Positions 15,947 through 23,616 of a stretch of DNA of 64,000 nt are shown piece after piece. The stretch is from Streptomyces sp. CB02400 (GTDB lineage Bacteria > Actinomycetota > Actinomycetes > Streptomycetales > Streptomycetaceae). The notes below the pieces were generated by a model. That model made no database searches. It saw only the letters and a list, made by a program, of their open reading frames with translations, and was not told the origin of the DNA. The stretch lies in assembly GCF_001905725.1 (NCBI RefSeq), contig NZ_LIWB01000002.1, positions 171,607-235,606 of the forward strand, written 5' to 3'. Position 1 is the first letter of the stretch. Every line of letters begins with the position of its first letter. Position numbers and translations under genes: made by a program.

Positions 15947-15980
15947 GGCAGTGGCAGTGGCAGTGGCAGTGGTAGTGGCA
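15947..15980. repeat. GTGGCA hexanucleotide tract
   Basis: About six copies of a 6-bp unit (GTGGCA with one T variant) lie 17 bases after the DoxX-like gene and before the end of the convergent SEC-C gene. Confidence 0.9.
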
Positions 15981-16045
15981 GCACCTGTGTGCCCGTACGC
16001 CCGGACCTGGCGGACGGGCGCACAGTCCGTCGATCCGGCGGTCCG

Positions 16046-17059
16046 TCAGCCGGCGCCGTGGCATTCGCCGTACGTCCGTCCCGAACCGCACCAGCACGCC
16101 GCCGACCGCTCCGGCGGCCACGCCACCGCCCGGCCCCGGGCCGCCAGCGTCGTCGCGTACTGCGGGAGCAGGGCCGGGTCCGCGGGGGAGGCGAGCTCCG
16201 AGGCGGCGAACGCCTCGTACGACGGGACCGTGCCCGTGACGATGCCCAGGTTCGGGGTGCCGGACCCGGCCAGTTCGCGCAGGGCCTCCTCTATCGAGGC
16301 CAGGTGCTCCTCGTGCGTCGGGTACTCCTCCGCCAGCGTCGGGTACGCCGACAGCAGTTCCGCCAGTTCGCCGGCCGGCCAGTGGAGCACCGCCACCGGG
16401 AACGGGCGGGACAGCGCCTCCCGGTACGCGCCCAGCTCCGCGCGCAGGCGGACGATCTCCGCCTCCAGCTCCGCCGGGTTCTCCGAGCCCAGGGACCACA
16501 CGCGCTTCGGGTCGTGGAGTTCGTCCAGGGTGATCGGGAGGGTGTGGACGGTGTCCGCGAGCGCGTCCCACTCGTCGTGCGCCGCGCCGAGCATCCTGCG
16601 CACGCGGTGGCGGCCGAAGAGGAGCGGGTGGGTGGCGCGCGGGGGCTCCTCGACACCGGTCAGGAGGAGGCGTACCGCCTGCGTGAACGTCTCGTGCGCC
16701 TGTTCCAGCTCGTCGTGCGCCTCCAGGGACTCCGCGACGATCACCCAGGGGGCCGCGTCGCGCGGGGCGGCCGTGCGGATGCCGGTGATGATCGCGCGGG
16801 CCTCCGCCTCGTGGCCGTACTCCCAGAGGTTCGAGGCCTTGAGGGCCCGTACCAGGTACGGGTCGTCCAGCTCCTGGGAGGAGGCCAGCAGGCGGTCGTA
16901 GAGGGCGGTCGCGGCGGGGCGGTCGCCGGAGAGCTCGCGGTGGGCGGCGGCCCGCAGGAGCAGGGCCTCGGCGTCCTCGGGGTAGAGGTCGGCGGTCCGC
17001 TCCAGGCGGGCGGCTTCGGCGGTGTGGTCGACGTTTTCGGCAGGCGTGTCGGGGCGCAT
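16046..17059 (-). CDS. TPR protein with C-terminal SEC-C zinc motif
   Basis: A soluble protein of 337 residues. The N-terminal 120 residues are helical repeats of TPR character (LYPEDAEALLLRAAAHRELS; YLVRALKASNLWEYGHEAEA). The middle is helical and acidic. The C-terminus is a SEC-C motif, CWCGSGRTYGECHG, as in the zinc-binding tail of SecA, which typically ligates Zn with three Cys and one His. SEC-C motifs often mediate binding to partners such as SecB or ribosomes. The ATG at 17059 follows no strong ribosome binding site, so a further upstream GTG cannot be excluded. Confidence 0.85.
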   Translation of the reverse strand: MRPDTPAENVDHTAEAARLERTADLYPEDAEALLLRAAAHRELSGDRPAATALYDRLLASSQELDDPYLVRALKASNLWEYGHEAEARAIITGIRTAAPRDAAPWVIVAESLEAHDELEQAHETFTQAVRLLLTGVEEPPRATHPLLFGRHRVRRMLGAAHDEWDALADTVHTLPITLDELHDPKRVWSLGSENPAELEAEIVRLRAELGAYREALSRPFPVAVLHWPAGELAELLSAYPTLAEEYPTHEEHLASIEEALRELAGSGTPNLGIVTGTVPSYEAFAASELASPADPALLPQYATTLAARGRAVAWPPERSAACWCGSGRTYGECHGAG

Positions 17060-17221
17060 GGGTGACACCGTACTGCCGACGGGTGACAGAGGTGAGGGAG
17101 CAGGGGGCGCGCGGGTTGTTCCCGGCCCGCTCGCGGAGCCCTGCGATCCGTACGGCGAATGTCCGGTCGGCGGAACCGTTGTGCCGTGCCGGACGTTGTG
17201 ATGTTGCGGTGGCCGGACTCG

Positions 17222-17277
17222 ATCCGGTACGACCGGTGATCCGGTACGACCGGTAACCCGGTACGACGCCGGTACGG
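17222..17277. repeat. 17-bp direct repeats upstream of DUF6412-yidC
   Basis: ATCCGGTACGACCGGT plus one base occurs at 17222-17238 and 17239-17255, and a third diverged copy runs to 17277. Each unit holds the palindrome ACCGGT. The array lies 33 bases before the DUF6412 start and could be a set of operator sites. Confidence 0.85.
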
Positions 17278-17310
17278 TAGGTGCGACGGGACGAGGGGAG
17301 GGGGCGGCGA

Positions 17311-17634
17311 GTGATCCGTCATCGGGTGACCGTGCGTTCCGCCTTCGCCGTGCTCCTGCCGCTGCTCCAGGCCGTCCTGCTCCTGCTGCCGGCCGCCGGT
17401 GGGCTCTCCGTGGTCGACGTCGCGCTCGCCGCGACCGCCGCGGCCGGTGCCGCGCTCGCCGTCTGCGCGCTCCTCGCCGCCCGCTGCGTGCCCGCCGTGG
17501 CGCCCACGCGGGTGCGTACGGCGATACGCGACCGTGACCGGCGTACGGCCTTCCTGCCCCAGCGCGACCCCGACGCCAAGGGACGCACCAGACCCCGGGC
17601 ACCGGGACACGCCCTCCCGGCGACCGCCGCGTAG
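17311..17634 (+). CDS. DUF6412 membrane protein
   Basis: A protein of 107 residues with a hydrophobic N-terminal half that should span the membrane twice (FAVLLPLLQAVLLLLPAAGG; VALAATAAAGAALAVCALLA), followed by a basic tail (RDRDRRTAFLPQRDPDAKGR). It matches the actinobacterial DUF6412 family, which typically precedes a YidC paralogue, as here, 93 bases upstream. The pair probably forms an operon, and DUF6412 may assist the insertase; that is inference from linkage. I chose the GTG at 17311; the GTG at 17281 is also open. Confidence 0.82.
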   Translation: MIRHRVTVRSAFAVLLPLLQAVLLLLPAAGGLSVVDVALAATAAAGAALAVCALLAARCVPAVAPTRVRTAIRDRDRRTAFLPQRDPDAKGRTRPRAPGHALPATAA

Positions 17635-17727
17635 GGCGCTTCTTCCGTACGTTCACCACGCCCCGCTGCGGGTCGTCATGCCGCCATCCGTACTTCCGGC
17701 ACGACGAGACCCCCGGAGGGCTCACCC

Positions 17728-18444
17728 ATGTCCGTCTTCGCCAGCCTGGTCGAGCACCTGGCCGACCTGCTCCAGCCGCTGTTCGGCGTCTCCGCGGCGG
17801 CTGCCGCGATCGTTCTGTTCACCGCCTTCGTGCGACTCCTCGTCCACCCCCTGTCCCGGGCCGCCGCGCGCGGACAGAAGGCGCGGGCGGCGCTCCAGCC
17901 GCGCATCGCCGAGCTGCGGCGCAAGCACCGCCGTCATCCGGAGAAGTTGCAGCAGGCCGTGATGGAGCTGCACGCGCGGGAGAAGGTGTCTCCGTTGTCC
18001 GGGTGCCTGCCCAGCCTGCTCCAGCTGCCCGCGTTCTTCCTGCTGTACCACCTGTTCTCCAGCGAGACGATCGGCGGGCGGACCAACGAGCTGCTCGGGC
18101 ACCGGCTGTTCGAGGCGCCGCTCGGCGGCCGGTGGGCGGACGCGCTCGGGGACGGCGGGGTGTTCGGCGGGGCCGGGCTCGTGTACGTCGGGCTGTTCGC
18201 GGTCGTCACCGTGGTCGCCTGGTTCGGGTACCGGCTGTCCCGGCGGATGATGGCCGCCAACCCCGCGATGCCCGCGGCCGGTGAGGGGGAGCAGGTGCCG
18301 GGGCTGGGGGCGGTGACCAAGGTGATGCCGTTCATGTCGTTCTTCACGCTCGTCACCGTCGCCGTCATGCCGCTGGCGGCCGCGCTGTACATGGTGACCA
18401 GTACGACGTGGAGCGTGGTGGAGCGGGCGGTGCTGTACCGCTGA
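17728..18444 (+). CDS. YidC/Oxa1 family membrane protein insertase, short paralogue
   Basis: An insertase of 238 residues, shorter than the main YidC near the origin. It has the Oxa1 core: a first helix (AAAAIVLFTAFVRLLVHPLS), a cytoplasmic coiled loop (KARAALQPRIAELRRKHRRH), LPSLLQLPAFFLLYHLF, and three further helices ending SFFTLVTVAVMPLAAALYMV. The conserved Arg of the hydrophilic groove is probably the R in FVRLLVHPL. It has no large periplasmic domain, as is usual in Gram-positives. It likely inserts a subset of membrane proteins. It follows DUF6412. Confidence 0.92.
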   Translation: MSVFASLVEHLADLLQPLFGVSAAAAAIVLFTAFVRLLVHPLSRAAARGQKARAALQPRIAELRRKHRRHPEKLQQAVMELHAREKVSPLSGCLPSLLQLPAFFLLYHLFSSETIGGRTNELLGHRLFEAPLGGRWADALGDGGVFGGAGLVYVGLFAVVTVVAWFGYRLSRRMMAANPAMPAAGEGEQVPGLGAVTKVMPFMSFFTLVTVAVMPLAAALYMVTSTTWSVVERAVLYR

Positions 18445-18592
18445 GCGCGGGGCGGGCACGGTCCAGTACGTGAACGGGGTATTGCGGAGTGGAACGGCAC
18501 CTTGGAGGATCGACCAGTCCTCCGATGGCTGCGTCTCGCCGCAACCGGGCCGTGCCCATCGGGCGGGCCCGCGATCGAGGGAGACGTGAATC

Positions 18593-19450
18593 ATGAAGCT
18601 GCTGCGAGTCGGCACGGTGGGACAGGAGCGGCCCGCGCTGCTCGACGACGAGGGGATCCTGCGTGACCTGTCGGGTCTCGTCGGGGACATCGACGGGGCG
18701 CTGCTCGCCGACGAGGCCGCGCTCGGACGGATCCGGGCCGCCGCCGACAGCGGGGAGCTGCTCGCGCTGGACGGGGAGGGGCTGCGGGTCGGGCCGCCGG
18801 TGGCGCGGATCGGGAAGATCGTCTGCATCGGGCTGAACTACCACGACCACGCCCGCGAGACGGGGGCCGAGCCGCCCGCCGAGCCGGTCGTCTTCTTCAA
18901 GGCGGCGGACACGGTCGTCGGGCCGGACGACACGGTGCTGGTGCCGCGCGGGTCGGTGAAGACCGACTGGGAGGTCGAACTGGCGGTCGTGATCGGGCGT
19001 ACGGCGCGGTATCTGGAGTCGGCGGAGGACGGGCTCGCGCATGTCGCGGGGTACGCCGTCGCGCACGACGTCTCCGAGCGGGAGTTCCAGATCGAGCGGG
19101 GCGGGACCTGGGACAAGGGGAAGAACTGCGAGACGTTCAATCCGCTGGGGCCGTGGCTGGTGACGGCGGACGAGGTCGGGGACCCGCAGGACCTGTCGCT
19201 GCGGCTGTGGGTCAACGGGGAGCTGAAGCAGGACGGGACGACCGCCGAGCAGATCTTCCCGGTGGGCGAGGTCGTGCGGTACGTCAGTCACTTCATGACG
19301 TTGTATCCCGGTGACGTCATCAACACCGGGACGCCGGCGGGGGTGGCGCTGGGGAAGCCTGAGCCGAAGCCGTTCCTGCGGGCGGGGGACGTGGTCGAGC
19401 TGGAGATCTCGGGGCTCGGGCGGCAGCGGCAGGAGTTCAAGGACGCGTAA
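18593..19450 (+). CDS. Fumarylacetoacetate hydrolase family protein
   Basis: A cytoplasmic enzyme of 285 residues. The FAH domain starts about residue 75 with KIVCIGLNYHDHARETG and has the metal-binding acidic residues in KTDWEVELAVVIG, the helper IERGGTWDKGKNCETFNPLG, and the C-terminal TLYPGDVINTGTPAGVALG. Family members hydrolyse or decarboxylate acylpyruvates and 2-keto-3-deoxy sugar acids with Mg. The length and the N-terminal extension (about 70 residues) are typical for the 2-hydroxyhepta-2,4-diene-1,7-dioate isomerase-like branch. The substrate is not shown by context; it is apparently monocistronic. Confidence 0.92.
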   Translation: MKLLRVGTVGQERPALLDDEGILRDLSGLVGDIDGALLADEAALGRIRAAADSGELLALDGEGLRVGPPVARIGKIVCIGLNYHDHARETGAEPPAEPVVFFKAADTVVGPDDTVLVPRGSVKTDWEVELAVVIGRTARYLESAEDGLAHVAGYAVAHDVSEREFQIERGGTWDKGKNCETFNPLGPWLVTADEVGDPQDLSLRLWVNGELKQDGTTAEQIFPVGEVVRYVSHFMTLYPGDVINTGTPAGVALGKPEPKPFLRAGDVVELEISGLGRQRQEFKDA

Positions 19451-19489
19451 GCGCTCCGCTGGGGAGGGGGGCGACTACGGGGTGGGGAG

Positions 19490-19574
19490 CTGCGGTTCGC
19501 CGTCGGCCGCGGGTGCGTCGTGGCTGGTCGCGCCCGCGCGGCGGAGCCGCATGTGGACACAGCTCCGCGCCCCT
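19490..19574. repeat. Streptomyces intergenic repeat; rest of gap 19451-19822 empty
   Basis: The sequence GTCGTGGCTGGTCGCGC followed by GCGGCGGAGCCGC and CCGCGCCCCT matches, from memory, an intergenic repeat found many times in Streptomyces genomes. The remaining part of this 372-base gap holds the promoter region of the protease gene and no further gene that I can support. Confidence 0.6.
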
Positions 19575-19822
19575 CGGGTGGGTCGACTCGCGTCAGTGGG
19601 GAAGCGGGGCGGTGACTGGCTTCCCGCGCCCCTTTTCCCGCATCCATAGCACTGTGTTATCGCCAAGTGTTAGTACCCCGTTCGGGGTTCCTCCGGGATT
19701 CTGGGCGTGCTCATGACGAACTTGCCGTCGGCGGGCGGCGGTTCGTCATGGGCGCGGCCCATGGGGCCGTCGACCCCCACACGCACACGTCCAGGCGACG
19801 TGTCTCCCCGAATCGAGGAACC

Positions 19823-20545
19823 TTGCGCATAACAAGGCTCGTTCCCGCTCTCGCCGCAGCGGCGGTCTCCGTCCTCGCGCTTCTCGTCCCCACCGCCACC
19901 GCCACCGCGGCACCGGCACCCCCGACCACCAAGGCCCCGCAGCCCATCATCGGCGGCGGATACGCCTCCAGCGGTCCCTGGGCCGCCCGGCTGTTCTCCA
20001 ACGGCAGGGAGACCTGTTCGGCCACGATCATCGCCCCGACCTGGATCCTCACCGCCAAGCACTGCGTCACCGGCGGCGGACTGTCGTTCCGCATCGGCAG
20101 CCTGGACCAGCACAGCGGCGGCACCGTGGCCAACGGCGTCCAGACCTACACCCACGGCGCGGACCTGGCGCTCGTCCGCCTCGACCGTTCCGTGTCGGCG
20201 ACCTACGCCAGACTCGGGCAGCCGGGCACCGTGCGCGTCGGACAGAACGTGCAGGTGTACGGCTGGGGCGCCACCTCCCGGTGCGGCTCGGAGGCCAACT
20301 GCCAGTCCCGCTACCTGAAGGTCGCCAACGTCACGGTCACCAGCGGCTGCAGCGACGCCTACGGCGGCTCCGCCATCTGTGCCCGCCGGGGCGACGGCAT
20401 CACCGCCGGCGGCGACTCCGGCGGCCCGATGATGGCGAACGGCGTCCAGGTGGGCGTCGCCTCCACCAGCGACCGCCAGACGACCACGGCGTACACCAAC
20501 GTGACGGCGTACCGCTCCTGGATCCAGTCGGTCGCCGGCGTCTGA
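19823..20545 (+). CDS. Secreted trypsin-like serine protease (S1)
   Basis: A secreted protease of 240 residues. The signal peptide runs from a basic start (LRITRLVPALAAAAVSVLAL) to an alanine-rich cleavage region (ATAAPAPP). The mature start resembles IIGGGYASSGPWAARLF. The catalytic triad is visible as TAKHC (His), GADLALVRLD (Asp) and GGDSGGP (Ser). Paired cysteines support disulfides. I chose the TTG at 19823 because GAGGAA precedes it at two to seven bases and it places the signal peptide at the N-terminus; upstream frames add an unrelated 50 residues. The S1 pocket is unassigned because residues around SGGP were not modelled. Confidence 0.9.
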   Translation: MRITRLVPALAAAAVSVLALLVPTATATAAPAPPTTKAPQPIIGGGYASSGPWAARLFSNGRETCSATIIAPTWILTAKHCVTGGGLSFRIGSLDQHSGGTVANGVQTYTHGADLALVRLDRSVSATYARLGQPGTVRVGQNVQVYGWGATSRCGSEANCQSRYLKVANVTVTSGCSDAYGGSAICARRGDGITAGGDSGGPMMANGVQVGVASTSDRQTTTAYTNVTAYRSWIQSVAGV

Positions 20546-20585
20546 GCCGTCCGTCCCCGCCCCTTCCCCGTCCCGGGCGGACACC

Positions 20586-20614
20586 GGGCCCTCACCGCGT
20601 CGCGGCGAGGGCCC
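20586..20614. terminator. Bidirectional terminator hairpin
   Basis: GGGCCCTC pairs with GAGGGCCC around an inner CCGC/GCGG stem. It sits between the convergent protease and heme-degrading-domain genes. Confidence 0.75.
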
Positions 20615-20639
20615 TTCGCGGCAGGACGGTCCCAGTGCC

Positions 20640-21149
20640 TCAGTCCGACGCGGCGGGCCCGCGGTCGGCCAGGAACCGCTCCAGGGCCTCCACCACGAAG
20701 CGGTGGTCCTGGAGTTGGGGGAGGCCCGAGACCGTCACCGCGCCGATCACGCCCACGCCCTCGACGGTGATCGGGAACGAACCGCCGTGCGCCGCGTAGG
20801 TGTCCGGGTCGAGCCGCGAGGAATCCTCGAACGTCGTGCCCTTGGCGCGGTGGCGGGCGCCCACCAGGTAGGAGGCGGAGCCGTAGCGTTCGACGACCCG
20901 GCGCTTGCGGGCGATCCAGGCGTCGTTGTCGGGGGCGGAGCCGGGCAGGGCGGCGTGGAAGAGCTGCTGGCCCGCGCGGTGGATGTCGATGGCGACGGGG
21001 GCCTGGCGCTCGCGCGCCATCTCCACCAGCAGGGAGCCGAGCGCCCACGCGTCGTCGTGCGTGAACCGCCGGAAGACCAGGCGGCGTTCCTGCGCCTCCA
21101 GCTCCTCCACGCCCGGGGTGAGTTCCGGGTTCTGCTTCGGGGTGGTCAC
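20640..21149 (-). CDS. Heme-degrading domain protein (UPF0303/GlcG-like)
   Basis: A soluble protein of 169 residues of the GlcG/HbpS-like (UPF0303) fold. Markers are the helix after ALGSLLVEMARERQAPVAID, the basic patch RKRRVVERYG, and the C-terminal SFPITVEGVGVIGAVTVSGL-like strand with the G-x-G pattern. Family members bind heme or small ligands; an enzymatic role is unproven. Its GTG start overlaps the TGA stop of the upstream Gfo/Idh gene (GTGA, 4 bases), so translation is coupled. It may assist the dehydrogenase, but that is inference. Confidence 0.85.
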   Translation of the reverse strand: MTTPKQNPELTPGVEELEAQERRLVFRRFTHDDAWALGSLLVEMARERQAPVAIDIHRAGQQLFHAALPGSAPDNDAWIARKRRVVERYGSASYLVGARHRAKGTTFEDSSRLDPDTYAAHGGSFPITVEGVGVIGAVTVSGLPQLQDHRFVVEALERFLADRGPAASD

Positions 21150-22213
21150 AGCGTCACCGTCACCTTCTCCAGGGCCGAACGCCGCGCGGCCTCCAGTACG
21201 TCCAGGGCGGCGGCCGCCTCCCGCGCGGTCACCGGGTTGGGGGCGCCGGCCAGCAGGGCCTTCGCCACGGCCGCGTAGTAGGCGGGGTAGTCGCCCGGGA
21301 GGGTCGGTACGGGGCTGCCGCCGCCGGTCACCGGGGACTCGCCGGCACCGACGCGGCCCCACAGCTCCTCGGGTTCCACGCCCCAGCCGGCACCGGGGCG
21401 CAGGCCGTCACGCAGGGCGGCCTCCTGGGGGTCGAGGCCGTGCTTGACGTAGCCGGCCTTCGAGCCCAGGACGCGGAAGCGGGGGCCGAGCTGGGCCGTG
21501 GTCGCCGAGACGTAGAGGTGGGAGCGGACGCCGTTCGCGTGCGTCAGCGCGATGAACGTGTCGTCGTCGGTCCGCGCGCCGTCGCGCCGGATGTCCGCCT
21601 CGGCGTAGACGGCGGTCACCGGGCCGAAGAGGACCAGTGCCTGGTCGACGACATGGCTGCCGAGGTCGTAGAGCAGACCTCCGATCTCTGTGGGGTCGCC
21701 GGACTCCCGCCAGCCGCCCTTGAGCTGCGGGCGCCAGCGCTCGAAGCGGGACTCGAAGCGGTGGACGTCGCCGAGTCCGCCCTCGTCGATCAGCTTGCGC
21801 AGGGTGAGGAAGTCGTTGTCCCAGCGGCGGTTCTGGAAGACGGAGAGGAGCAGGCCGCGCTCCTCGGCGAGGTCCGCCAGTTCGCGCGCCTCGGCCGCCG
21901 TGCCGGAGAGCGGCTTGTCGACGACGACCGGCAGACCGGCCTTCAGGGCGGTCGTGGCGAGCGGGACGTGCGTCTTGTTCGGGGACGCGATGACGATCAG
22001 GTCCAGTTCGCCGGCGCGGGCGAACAGCTCGTCCGGGGTCGCGGCGACGCGTACGTCCGGGAACCCGTCGCGGGCCTGCCGTTGCCGCTCGGGGTTCGAG
22101 GTGACCACCGTGTCGAGCGCGAGGCCCTCGGTCGCGGCGATCAGCGGGGCGTGGAACACGGAGCCCGCGAGGCCGTAGCCGACGAGGCCGACGCGGAGGG
22201 GAGTGCCAGTCAT
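21146..22213 (-). CDS. Gfo/Idh/MocA family oxidoreductase
   Basis: A cytoplasmic NAD(P)-dependent dehydrogenase of 355 residues. The N-terminal Rossmann motif is GLVGYGLAGSVFHAPLI, followed by IVIASPNKTHVPLATTALKA and the family signature VVVDKPLSGTAAEARELADL with the conserved EKP-like VDKP. The C-terminal half carries the substrate domain (SRFERWRPQLKGGW; LYDLGSHVVDQALVLFG). Enzymes of this family oxidise sugars, inositols or amino sugars. It is divergent from a ROK regulator with a palindrome in the gap, so it is probably induced by a sugar. It is first of a coupled pair. Confidence 0.92.
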   Translation of the reverse strand: MTGTPLRVGLVGYGLAGSVFHAPLIAATEGLALDTVVTSNPERQRQARDGFPDVRVAATPDELFARAGELDLIVIASPNKTHVPLATTALKAGLPVVVDKPLSGTAAEARELADLAEERGLLLSVFQNRRWDNDFLTLRKLIDEGGLGDVHRFESRFERWRPQLKGGWRESGDPTEIGGLLYDLGSHVVDQALVLFGPVTAVYAEADIRRDGARTDDDTFIALTHANGVRSHLYVSATTAQLGPRFRVLGSKAGYVKHGLDPQEAALRDGLRPGAGWGVEPEELWGRVGAGESPVTGGGSPVPTLPGDYPAYYAAVAKALLAGAPNPVTAREAAAALDVLEAARRSALEKVTVTL

Positions 22214-22220
22214 GGCTCTA

Positions 22221-22243
22221 CTTTCGCAACGCTGTTGCCAAAG
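22221..22243. promoter_or_regulatory. Candidate ROK operator
   Basis: CTTTCGCAAC and GTTGCCAAAG form an inverted repeat (9 of 10 positions match) with a 3-base spacer. It begins 8 bases upstream of the Gfo/Idh start, where it could block translation or transcription initiation, and lies 26 bases upstream of the ROK start. Confidence 0.65.
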
Positions 22244-22268
22244 TGCAAGCAGCGGAGAGAATGGGCGG

Positions 22269-23426
22269 GTGAACAGGACGAACGACGGCATCGGCGGGGC
22301 GTACGGGGCGCACGGGGTGCACGGGGCCCCGCTGGGGGTGAACCTGCTCGCCCTGCGCAGCCACAACACCGCGCTCGTGCTCGACCTGCTGCGGACCGCG
22401 GGAGCGGAGGGGATCAGCCGACTGGAGCTCGCCGAGCGGACCGGGCTCACCCCGCAGGCGGTCAGCAAGATCACGACCAGGCTGCGGGCGGACGGGCTGG
22501 CGGCCGAGGCGGGGCGCCGGGCGTCCACGGGCGGAAAGCCGCGCACGGTGCTGCGGCTGGTCCCGGAGGCGGGGCACGCGGTGGGCGTCCACCTGGACCG
22601 GGACGAGGTGCGGGCGGTGCTGGTCGACCTGGACGGGACGGTGGTGGACCGGAGGCGGGCACCGCTGGATCTGGGCGCGGGGGAGACGGCGGTACTCGCG
22701 CGGGTGGCCGGGGTCGTCGAGGCGCTTCGGGTGCCGGGGACGACCGGGGCGGACCGGGCTCCGCTCGGGGTCGGGGTCGCGTTGCCCGGGCCGCTCGACC
22801 ACGAGAAGGGTGTGCTGCACCGGGTCACCGGCTTCCCCGAGTGGGACGGCTTTCCGCTCCGGGACGCGCTGGCGCGGCGGCTCGGTGTGCCGGTGGTCGT
22901 CGACAAGGACACCAATGCGGCGGCGTTGGGGCTGGCGGTCGGCGGGGAGGGGGGTTCCTTCGCCTATCTGCACCTCGGTACGGGGCTGGGGGCGGGGCTG
23001 GTGATGGGCGGGAGTGTGTACCGGGGGGCCAGGACCGGTGCGGGGGAGTTCGGGCACCAGGTCATCCAGTTGGACGGGCGGCTGTGCACCTGCGGGGCGC
23101 GTGGGTGCGTCGAGGTGTTGTGTCTGGACGCTGTCGCTCGCGGCGATCTCGCCGAGGCGGCGAGGGTGTTGGGGGCGGGGGCGGCGAATCTTGTCGGGCT
23201 GCTCGACATCGATCTGGTTCTTCTCGGCGGGCGTACCGTCGCTGCCGCGCCCGAGGCGTTCGTGCGGGGGGTCGGGGCGGTTCTCGCCGCGCGGGCTCGG
23301 CGGGAGGGTGGGGGTGGGGGTGACGGGGGTGTGCCGGTGCGGGTCGCGCCCGGTGGGGTGCAGGGGGTTGCGGAGGGGGCGGCTCAGTTGCTGTTGGCGC
23401 CGTTGTTCGGGCGGGGCGATGCCTGA
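22269..23426 (+). CDS. ROK family transcriptional repressor
   Basis: A protein of 385 residues. The N-terminal winged helix (SHNTALVLDLLRTAGAEGIS, then LAERTGLTPQAVSKITTRL) is followed by the ROK domain with the actin-like ATPase phosphate motif, FAYLHLGTGLGAGLVMGG, and the zinc site HQVIQLDGRLCTCGARGCVE. It therefore has the full regulator architecture. The first 30 residues are Gly/His/Ala rich (GAYGAHGVHGAP). The GTG at 22269 is preferred. It is divergent from the Gfo/Idh operon and probably represses it in response to a sugar. Confidence 0.92.
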   Translation: MNRTNDGIGGAYGAHGVHGAPLGVNLLALRSHNTALVLDLLRTAGAEGISRLELAERTGLTPQAVSKITTRLRADGLAAEAGRRASTGGKPRTVLRLVPEAGHAVGVHLDRDEVRAVLVDLDGTVVDRRRAPLDLGAGETAVLARVAGVVEALRVPGTTGADRAPLGVGVALPGPLDHEKGVLHRVTGFPEWDGFPLRDALARRLGVPVVVDKDTNAAALGLAVGGEGGSFAYLHLGTGLGAGLVMGGSVYRGARTGAGEFGHQVIQLDGRLCTCGARGCVEVLCLDAVARGDLAEAARVLGAGAANLVGLLDIDLVLLGGRTVAAAPEAFVRGVGAVLAARARREGGGGGDGGVPVRVAPGGVQGVAEGAAQLLLAPLFGRGDA

Positions 23427-23452
23427 CCGGAGGGGGCCTCGGCCCCCTCCGG
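23427..23452 (+). terminator. Strong terminator hairpin after ROK gene
   Basis: CCGGAGGGGGCC pairs perfectly with GGCCCCCTCCGG around two bases. It starts one base after the ROK stop codon. Confidence 0.75.
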
Positions 23453-23516
23453 TATCAGACTTGGTTCGGCCTTGGCGTGGCTGACGGGCGGAGGTGTCAC
23501 TTATCAGCGCTTGCCA

Positions 23517-23616
23517 GGTGCCGCTGCGCCCACCCGTGCCGCCCTGGGGGTACCTCCCAGGCCCTTAAGGCACTGGGGGAGGCACGATTGCCCGCAGCTG
23601 CGTCGCCCGCAGCTAC
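23517..23616. repeat. Dispersed intergenic repeat, copy A
   Basis: It starts GGTGCCGCTGCGCCCACCCG and ends in CCCGCAGCTACG, with an inner GTACCTCCCAGGCC block. A nearly identical copy lies inverted at 41620-41782 and a shorter relative at 61045-61165. The terminal CTAC on this strand is the TAG stop of the sugar dehydrogenase gene. Confidence 0.85.

Noticed and set aside
21440..23323. A 627-residue plus-strand frame opposite Gfo/Idh and inside the ROK gene
   Set aside because: Low-complexity Gly/Arg translation; both real genes have complete domains.
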